Part shown: piece by piece, positions 48,301 to 54,324 of the stretch | Numbering within the stretch: the stretch's first letter is position 1 | Layout of the letters: the number at the start of each line of letters is the position of its first letter | Origin: an uncultured Bacteroidales bacterium | GTDB taxonomy: Bacteria > Bacteroidota > Bacteroidia > Bacteroidales > UBA932 | DNA: 54,324 bases | Reading direction: 5' to 3' | Assembly (NCBI GenBank): GCA_947302825.1 | Contig: CAMYWP010000002.1 | Coordinates: 1-54,324, forward strand | The notes under the pieces: generated by a model | What the model was told of the DNA's origin: nothing | The model's input: only the letters and a program-made list of their open reading frames with translations | Databases searched by the model: none | Program-made: the position numbers and the translations under genes

Positions 48301-51300
48301 CTCCTTGAGACGATCGCCGTCCACAAACGGAACTTCATTCAGGTTCTCATGCTTCAGCAGACCGCGCACCACGCATTCCATGGCATCGGCAAAGGCCTGC
48401 ATGAGGGCTTCGCTGTACTTGCTGTTGTCGTAGCCCAGCACGATGGCTTCCTTGCCCTCGGTGCCGTCGATATAGATGCTAAGCGGGAACTTGGGGGCGC
48501 CGGCGTCCAGGTTTTCCCCCTTCACCTGCTGTCCGTTCACGCGGTAATCGGCCAGCACGCCCACCTGATAGGCCAGCATCACCTGCGGCTGGAAGCCGAA
48601 TTCGGCGGCCACCTTGGCGAAGGGATAGTCCTGGTGCTGCAGGGTGGCCTGGAAGTCCTGGTCGCACTGCTTCAGGAAGGCCTCGGTGCTTTCGATGGAG
48701 CAGTCTCCGGCCAGGGCCAGGGTGTTCACAAACATGCCGAAACTGTCGGCGGTCTTGAGGTTGCCGCGGCCGTTGCTGATGGTGCAGATGTACACCTTCT
48801 TATTGGCGTTGTAGGCGCTCAGGGTGAGGTAGGCGGCGCCCAGGAAGAAGCTGGCGGGCGAGATTCCCAGCTGCTTGCACAGCGGGTGGATATCGGCCTG
48901 GACGAACTTCTGCAGGAACGTTTCGCGGCCGGGCTGGTCGCCGTGCTCCAGGTCCGGAATAATGGTGGAGGGGCTTTCCAGGGCGCCCAACTGCTGGGCG
49001 AAGAAATCGTGGGCCTGGGCATAGGCCTCGCTGCCTTCGGCGGCCTTCTGCCACGCGGAGTATTGGTAATAATTGTAGGCCTCGGGAGCAATCTCCTTGC
49101 CATCCAGGGCGTCGCAGATTTCCTGGATGAAAATGTCGTAGCTGCGGCCGTCGAACACCAGGTGGTGGAAGTCGCTCAGGAGGTAGGTCTTGTCCTTTCC
49201 AGGTACAATCTCCACCTTGCCCAGCGGACCTTTAGCCAGGTCGAAGGGCATGATGAAACTCTCTTTCTCTTCATCCAGATCGGCCTCCTTGATGGTGACG
49301 GGGATGGGGATGTCGGAGGGCACCTGGCACACCTGACCATCGATTTGCTCGAAGCGGGAGCGCAGGGCGGGATGGGCCGAAAGCACCTTCTGCACCGCTT
49401 CCTGCAGGGCCTGGGCCGATACTTCGCCGGGGAAGGTCCACACCATGGGGATGTTGTAGATGGTCTCCTGCGGGGCCTTCATGCAATCCAGGAACACGCC
49501 GGCCTGCTGGTTGGTGAGAGGCTGGGGACGAAGCGACATTTCCACATCGCTGGAGGCGATGGAGGAGTCTCCGGCCATCCAGATCTTGAGGATTTCGTTC
49601 TCTATGCTCTGGATGGTGGCGGTCTTGGCAAAGGAGTTCATATCGGCCTGTACGCCGTAGCGTTTGAACAGTTCGGTGGCCAGACGGAGACCACTCAGGG
49701 AGCTGAGTCCGTAGAGCATGAGGGGTTCGGTGAGCGAGGCGCCCTCGATGCCGGTGGTTTCCTTGAGCAGGGCACACAGTTCTTCCTCCAGGAGGTTCAG
49801 CGGGGCGGCCGCCTGGTTTTCGGCCTTCTGGGCCTGCGGCTTGGGAAGGGCCTTCACATCCACCTTCTGGTTCACGTTCAGGGGGATGCTGTCAATCTGC
49901 ATGGTGACGGACGGGACCATATACGGCGGCTTGCGGTCCAGGATATACGCGTTCAGGGCCGTGATATCGATGGTTTCGTCGCTCACTACGTAGGCGGCCA
50001 GGTATTTGCCGCCGCCTTCCTGGTCGAAGGCCTGTACGGTCACGTCCTTGATGCCCGGATAATCGCGGATTACGCCTTCCACTTCCTTGAGTTCGATGCG
50101 GAAGCCGCGGATCTTCACCTGGGCATCCTTGCGGCCGATATATTCGATGTCGCCGTCGGCGCGGTAGCGCACGATGTCGCCGGTGCGGTACATACGGCGG
50201 AAGGCGGGATCGGCCTCATAAGGGTTGTCGGCGAAGGATTCGGCGGTTTTGTCGGGACGGCCCAGATAGCCGTCGCCCACCTGCAGGCCGGCCTCCAGCA
50301 GTTCGCCGGCGGCACCCACGGGCACGCGTTGGCCGGCTTTATTCACTATATAGCAGTGAATGCCCGGCTGAGGAACGCCGATAGGGATGTTCATTTCCTG
50401 CTTCTTCACCTCCTTGGACACCACGTAGCAGAGGCTCTCGGAAGGACCGTAGCAGTTGAAGAGCTTGTATTTGGGCAGCGGCAGCGCGCTAAGTTTTTCG
50501 CCGCCGGTGTACAGTACCTGCAGGCCCTTGCAACTGGGATAGTTGATGGCAAACTGGGTAGCCACCTGGGTGGTCATGAAGCTGTGGGTGATGCCGTTCT
50601 GCTCGAAATAATCATGCAGGGCCTTGAGGTCCAGGCGGATTTCCTCGGGGATGAGATACAGGCTTGCACCGGCCACCAGGGCACCGTAAAGGTCGCCCAC
50701 AAAGGCGTCGAAGCCAAAGCTGGAATAGGCCGTGAGCTTGCTCTGGGCCGATATTCCCGTGCGCCAGGCGTGATGCTGGGCGAAGAGGCTCACATTGCGG
50801 TGGTTGAGCATGCAGCCCTTGGGCGTACCGGTGGTACCGCTGGTGTACAGCAGTACGAAGAGGTCGTCGGGCTTGGGGCTGGACTTGGGCTTGCCTTCGG
50901 GGAGGCCGGGAATCTCCGCGGTGGGCAGCACCGGACCTTCGAAGCCTTCCACCAGTTCCGCCAGGCCTTCATCGGCGATGAGCAGGGCGGCCGATGCATC
51001 CTTTACCATAAACTGCAGGCGCTCCTTGGGATAGGAAGGATCCAGCGGCTGATAGGCGCAGCCGGCCTTGAGCACACCCATGGGGGCAATCACGGTGTAT
51101 TCGCTGCGGCCCAGGATGATGGAAACCACGTGGCCGGGCTTCACGGTCTTTTCAATATGGGCGGCCAGGTTGTCGGACAGGATGTCCACTTCCTTGTAGG
51201 TCAGTTGTTTATCGGCGCAAACCAGGGCGATCTGGTCCGGCGCTTCTTCTACGCGCTGACGCCAGAACTCCAGCACCGTCTTTTCGGTTTCGCCCACGGA

Positions 51301-52584
51301 TTTTCCGGGGTTGAAGCCGTCCAGGATCTTGATTTGGGCGGGCGTGGCAAATTCCATCTGCCCCACGGTATCGGCCTTCTTGAGGGACAGGGTGGCGGCG
51401 GCCATGCTCTCTGCGAAATTCCTCAGGATGCCTTCCGTATACATGCTGGGCCGATACCAGAAGCGCATCATGTAAGGACCCTCCACCGGGGTGAAGAGCT
51501 CCACCGTGAGGTTGAGGCCAGGCGGATTGGTGCGCAGGTCTTCTCCCGGAACGCGTTCTCCGGCCAGGAACAGGGTGGGCGTTTCCGGTACAAACTGGCC
51601 CTGGAAACCGAAGTTGATGCCCGGGCCCAGGCCCAGGTAGGTGCCGCAGTCGGCCATGGAGAAGAACGGACGGGCCCTCAGACCCATGGTCTGTGCCTTC
51701 ATACGGTCCAGGACTTCGCTGATGGGCGTGTCCGGAGTGGCGTTCACAAAGACGGGCAGGGTGTGCACGCACATGGTGAAAGCGGTGCGGGCCGCCACGC
51801 CTTTTCGGCCGTTCCAGATGGTAGAGTAGCTGGCGGCGTTGTCGGCGTTCCAGGAAGCCAGCGTAAGGCCGAAGAGGGCGGTAAAGAGGATGCTGTCGGC
51901 GTAGCGATAGCGCTCCAGGACTTCCCGCATGGCGGCGCTGTCCAGCGGCAGCTCCACCATAAGCTCTTTATAGGCGGAAGGCTTGGCGCCAAAGACATCC
52001 GGCACAATGCGGCTTTCGGTCTCCGTGGCCGCGCCGAATTCCTGTGCGAACCACTGCTTGGCCTCTTCGAAGGCTTCGCTTTCCCGCTGTGCCTGCTCTT
52101 CGCGGGCCACATCGGCCCCGCTCATCTTCTCTGCAGCGACCTCCTGGCCGTCGTAGGCGGCAGCCAAATCCTGCAGCATGATGGGGATGCAGGCACCGTC
52201 CATGATGATGTGGTGGAAATCGGCGTAAAAATAGGCGGCATCGGGCGTTTTGAAGAGCTCCAGCCTGAATAGCCGGTCCTTATGCAGGTCCATGGTTCGG
52301 GCAAAAGTTCCTCTTACCTGGTCGATGCTGTCTATTTCCTTGATTTCGGCCTTCCAGGTCTCCTGAGATTCTTCCATGCAGGGGACACCGTCCACTTCCA
52401 CTACGTGCGAAAGGATATAGGGATGGGCCGCCACAAAGGCCTCCAGGGCCGATTTAAACTTCTGGAGGTCTATGGTGGGAGGCAGATTGTACAGCAGGGC
52501 CTGCTGGTAGTTGCCGGATTTATCGTCCAGTCCCTGGCTGGCCAGGAACATGCTCAATTGTGCTTGGGAAAGGGGAGAGGTCAT
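45346..52584 (-). CDS. nonribosomal peptide synthetase, C-A-T-C-A-T-TD (terminal thioester reductase)
   Basis: C1 HHIIMDG; A1 LLYTSGTTGTPKGCM, YRTGDIVRYRADGDIEYIGRKD; T1 LYGLSSLSG; C2 HHLVFDG; A2 LLYTSGSTGVPKGVM; T2 FFDLGGSSLMVT; TD ILLTGATGFLGIHML with YIHSK. Confidence 0.95.
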   Translation of the reverse strand: MTSPLSQAQLSMFLASQGLDDKSGNYQQALLYNLPPTIDLQKFKSALEAFVAAHPYILSHVVEVDGVPCMEESQETWKAEIKEIDSIDQVRGTFARTMDLHKDRLFRLELFKTPDAAYFYADFHHIIMDGACIPIMLQDLAAAYDGQEVAAEKMSGADVAREEQAQRESEAFEEAKQWFAQEFGAATETESRIVPDVFGAKPSAYKELMVELPLDSAAMREVLERYRYADSILFTALFGLTLASWNADNAASYSTIWNGRKGVAARTAFTMCVHTLPVFVNATPDTPISEVLDRMKAQTMGLRARPFFSMADCGTYLGLGPGINFGFQGQFVPETPTLFLAGERVPGEDLRTNPPGLNLTVELFTPVEGPYMMRFWYRPSMYTEGILRNFAESMAAATLSLKKADTVGQMEFATPAQIKILDGFNPGKSVGETEKTVLEFWRQRVEEAPDQIALVCADKQLTYKEVDILSDNLAAHIEKTVKPGHVVSIILGRSEYTVIAPMGVLKAGCAYQPLDPSYPKERLQFMVKDASAALLIADEGLAELVEGFEGPVLPTAEIPGLPEGKPKSSPKPDDLFVLLYTSGTTGTPKGCMLNHRNVSLFAQHHAWRTGISAQSKLTAYSSFGFDAFVGDLYGALVAGASLYLIPEEIRLDLKALHDYFEQNGITHSFMTTQVATQFAINYPSCKGLQVLYTGGEKLSALPLPKYKLFNCYGPSESLCYVVSKEVKKQEMNIPIGVPQPGIHCYIVNKAGQRVPVGAAGELLEAGLQVGDGYLGRPDKTAESFADNPYEADPAFRRMYRTGDIVRYRADGDIEYIGRKDAQVKIRGFRIELKEVEGVIRDYPGIKDVTVQAFDQEGGGKYLAAYVVSDETIDITALNAYILDRKPPYMVPSVTMQIDSIPLNVNQKVDVKALPKPQAQKAENQAAAPLNLLEEELCALLKETTGIEGASLTEPLMLYGLSSLSGLRLATELFKRYGVQADMNSFAKTATIQSIENEILKIWMAGDSSIASSDVEMSLRPQPLTNQQAGVFLDCMKAPQETIYNIPMVWTFPGEVSAQALQEAVQKVLSAHPALRSRFEQIDGQVCQVPSDIPIPVTIKEADLDEEKESFIMPFDLAKGPLGKVEIVPGKDKTYLLSDFHHLVFDGRSYDIFIQEICDALDGKEIAPEAYNYYQYSAWQKAAEGSEAYAQAHDFFAQQLGALESPSTIIPDLEHGDQPGRETFLQKFVQADIHPLCKQLGISPASFFLGAAYLTLSAYNANKKVYICTISNGRGNLKTADSFGMFVNTLALAGDCSIESTEAFLKQCDQDFQATLQHQDYPFAKVAAEFGFQPQVMLAYQVGVLADYRVNGQQVKGENLDAGAPKFPLSIYIDGTEGKEAIVLGYDNSKYSEALMQAFADAMECVVRGLLKHENLNEVPFVDGDRLKELESFNHFTQKVDTTQTIVSLFREQARKTPDAPAVCYEDFTCTYAQADALTDRIAAAIAAKGLKTEDVVSVLIGRSQWMALASLGILKAGCAYQPLDPSYPEERLNFMVGDASAKLLIADKELLPILKEYKGPVLTTDQLESLPEGPVPEGPKPENLFILLYTSGSTGVPKGVMLEHLNLVNFCAWYREYYKLTAGSKVAAYASYGFDACMMDMYPALTTGACLCIIPEETRHDMGQLDVFITDNGITHSFMTTQVGVMYAKNYPDNKSLKHLSVGGEKLVSMDPPSYGFHNGYGPTECTIFSTIFDVRKREANIPIGHALDNTFMYVVDTEFRRLPMGAAGELLIAGAGVGRGYLNRPDKTAECFIPNPFQEGMRAYRSGDIVRWRTDGNIEYVGRQDGQVKIRGFRIELKEVEEVLRECPGVKDVTVQAFDNPSGGKFIAAYVVSDGKFDIPAAKAFIQERKPPYMVPAAFVQLDKIPLNVNQKVDRKALPKPTPDTSAEYVAPATDLEKNLCEIFGEVLGMEKVSATDNFFDLGGSSLMVTNVLVGAEKRGLKFAYADVFAHPTARDLAAFLGGGAPAPKEDSEVSEYDYSAIDALLAGNTLEALQNGKMQNLEGQILLTGATGFLGIHMLRDLLETTSEDTVIWCLLRPKGTLSAERRLKEMLVYYFAKDYRPLFGKRIRIVNGDITNPAVFDSLKASGMHWSVVVNCAANVKHFSKGTDIEDINYGGVKNLCAFCEATAARLVHVSTESVAGMSLGSHPNQLTEQQLYFGQITANQYIHSKFLAERYILERMAAGVLNAKILRAGNLSPRSADGEFQVNLNANSAMGRLRAYKLVGACPYSLLDSKMEFSPIDDSARAMVLLACTPRENCVFNVSNNHLLPMEDIVSRLRLIDGNKVDYVEFQEFLSRMQAVMAQPDKAPLLSSIVAYVQSPTEEEMVVNQPSVHFTMQVLYRLGFAWDHTSSQYVDMIFEMLRTLRYFD

Positions 52585-52590
52585 AACTTA

Positions 52591-54324
52591 CTATCCAAAA
52601 TATTGCAGGGTTCGGAGCATTTCGAAAGTGAGGTCCAGGTACTCGCGGGAGGTGTGGTCCCAGCGGAAGCCCAGACGGTGCAGGATCTGCATGGTGTAGA
52701 CGGTGGAGGCCAGGGTCTCCACGCCTTCTGTCTCGGCGGCCGATTGCTGATAAGCCACCAGCGGTGCCATGATGCGGGTCTTGGCGGGATTGGCGTTGGC
52801 CTGCTCCACGCGGCGGGAGAATTCGGCCATCTCCACATATTCCAGCGGCTGGCCGTCTATCTTCTCCAGGCGGGTGAAGATGTCGTCCATGGGGATGATG
52901 TGGTTGTTGGAAACGTTGAACACGCAGTTCTCCAGCGGCGTCTGGGCCAGCAGCACCATGGCCTGGGCCGATTGGTCGATGGGCGAGAATTCCATCTGAC
53001 CCTCCAGCATCTGGTACGGGCAGGCGCCCAGCATCTTGAGGGCCTTCAGGCGGCCCATGGCGGCGTTGGCGTTCAGGTTCACCTGGAACTCTCCGTCTTG
53101 GGCGCGGGGCGACAGGTTGCCGGCGCGCAGGATCTTGGCCTGGAGCGTTCCGTGGACCATGTGTTCCAGGATATGCCTTTCGGCCAGGAACTTGGAATGG
53201 ACGTACTGGTTGTCAGTGAGCTGGCCGAAGAAGAGCATCTGCTCCGTGAGGGTGTTGGGGGTACTGCCCGGCGTAAGGCCGCCCACGCTTTCGGTGGACA
53301 CGTGTACCAGGAAGGCGCCGTTCTTTTCGCAGAAGTCCACCAGGTTCTTCACGCCGCCGTAGTTGATGTCCTCGATGTCCGTTCCCTTGGAGAAGTGCTT
53401 CACGTTGGCGGCGCAGTTGAACACCATGTCGATGTCCTTCAGCGGCTCCAGGGTCTGGGGCTGGGTGATGTCGCCCACCACGGGTTGGATGCGCTTCCCA
53501 AAAAGGCTGCGGTAGTCTTTGTCAAAGTAGTACACCATCATTTCCTTGAGGCGGCGCTCCGGAGTCAGGGTGCCCTTCTCACGGAGCAGGCACCAGATGG
53601 TGGTATCCGGACCGGTGGTTTCCAGTAGCTCCTTGAGCACGTGGATGCCCAGGAAGCCGGTGGCGCCGGTAAGGAGGATGTTCTTGCCCAGGCGGATAGG
53701 TTTGCCCTTCAGGAAGGACTCCAGGTTGTTCTGTTGCAGGAGGGCGTCGATGGCCGAATAATCGTAGTCGGTGATGTTGCTGTCCTGGGCCTGAACGCCC
53801 GCATCGCCTTTCAGGAAGGCTGCCAGGGAACGGGCCGAAGGATGGGAGAAGACATCGGAATAGGCGAAGTGCAGTCCCTGTTTTTCGGCGTTTACCATCA
53901 CGTTGGTAACCATGAGGGAAGAGCCGCCCAGGTCGAAGAAGGATTCGGTGGCACCCACTTTCTCTACACCCAGGATTTCAGCGAAGATGGCGCAGAGGGC
54001 CTTCTCCGTCTCGCCCACGGGGGCGATATATTCACCCATATTGGTGGGAACGGCTTCCGGCAGGGCCTTTCGGTCCACCTTCTGGTTCACGTTCAGCGGG
54101 ATGGCATCCAGCTGCATCCAGGCGGCGGGCACCATATACGGGGGCTTGCGTTCGCGGATGAAGTCGGCGGCGGCCTTGGTGTCGAAGGTGCCGTCGGCCA
54201 CCACATAAGCGGCGAGGAATTTGCCGCCGGACGGGGCGTCGAAGGCCTGTACGGTCACGTCCTTCACGCCGGGGAATTCCTGCAGCACGCCTTCCACTTC
54301 CTTGAGTTCGATGCGGAAGCCGCG
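52591..54324 (-). CDS. nonribosomal peptide synthetase, 3' part: ...A-T-TD (continues beyond window)
   Basis: A-domain end (RKPPYMVPAAWMQLDAIPLNVNQKVDRKALPE), T FFDLGGSSLMVT, TD NILLTGATGFLGIHVLKELLETT with YVHSK; open to the window edge. Confidence 0.93.
   Translation of the reverse strand, partial: RGFRIELKEVEGVLQEFPGVKDVTVQAFDAPSGGKFLAAYVVADGTFDTKAAADFIRERKPPYMVPAAWMQLDAIPLNVNQKVDRKALPEAVPTNMGEYIAPVGETEKALCAIFAEILGVEKVGATESFFDLGGSSLMVTNVMVNAEKQGLHFAYSDVFSHPSARSLAAFLKGDAGVQAQDSNITDYDYSAIDALLQQNNLESFLKGKPIRLGKNILLTGATGFLGIHVLKELLETTGPDTTIWCLLREKGTLTPERRLKEMMVYYFDKDYRSLFGKRIQPVVGDITQPQTLEPLKDIDMVFNCAANVKHFSKGTDIEDINYGGVKNLVDFCEKNGAFLVHVSTESVGGLTPGSTPNTLTEQMLFFGQLTDNQYVHSKFLAERHILEHMVHGTLQAKILRAGNLSPRAQDGEFQVNLNANAAMGRLKALKMLGACPYQMLEGQMEFSPIDQSAQAMVLLAQTPLENCVFNVSNNHIIPMDDIFTRLEKIDGQPLEYVEMAEFSRRVEQANANPAKTRIMAPLVAYQQSAAETEGVETLASTVYTMQILHRLGFRWDHTSREYLDLTFEMLRTLQYFG

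Noticed and set aside
45952-52272. 2106-aa plus-strand ORF opposite the NRPS gene
   Set aside because: Shadow ORF; minus strand has unmistakable C/A/T/TD motifs, plus-strand product is Gly/His/Val-rich and unrecognisable.
45346-54324. Repeated A-domain and T/TD DNA blocks as insertion or mobile repeats
   Set aside because: They are homologous catalytic domains within coding sequence, explained by module duplication.
1-54324. tRNA or rRNA genes
   Set aside because: No cloverleaf-like or rRNA-conserved stretch recognised in the intergenic regions; most genes are tightly packed.

Overview
This 54.3-kb window reads as a Bacteroidales-type chromosome segment. The evidence is SusC/SusD pairs, a B-type fumarate reductase, DUF4249/TonB pairs and TAnnTTTG-type promoters. 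From left to right it holds: (i) housekeeping genes on the minus strand (CpXC protein, galK, EEP-family nuclease, ychF, PpiD/SurA-like PPIase, lptC, TPR protein, OM protein, coaX, mfd); (ii) ruvB, a C45/Ntn hydrolase and frdA-frdB on the plus strand; (iii) a SusC/SusD locus followed by a large lipoprotein, an S8 protease lipoprotein, a small lipoprotein, a CxxCH + PD40 lipoprotein and a membrane protein; (iv) a minus-strand TonB receptor / DUF4249 / MG2-plug-like module; (v) a second SusC/SusD pair; (vi) a RAYT-like Y1 transposase divergent from hflX, the two together bracketed by inverted ~133-bp REP/BIME-like elements; (vii) two adjacent minus-strand NRPS genes, each ending in a thioester-reductase domain, the upstream one truncated by the window edge. 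The main leads are: the tandem reductase-terminated NRPSs; the RAYT-hflX unit flanked by inverted composite repeats; strong over-representation of the 7-mer GGCCGAT/ATCGGCC outside highly codon-biased genes; two related nested-palindrome intergenic elements at 3.35-3.46 kb and 37.40-37.51 kb; and a 27-codon SusD C-terminal relic. All calls come from reading sequence and translations. No database search or computation was run, and counts were made by eye.
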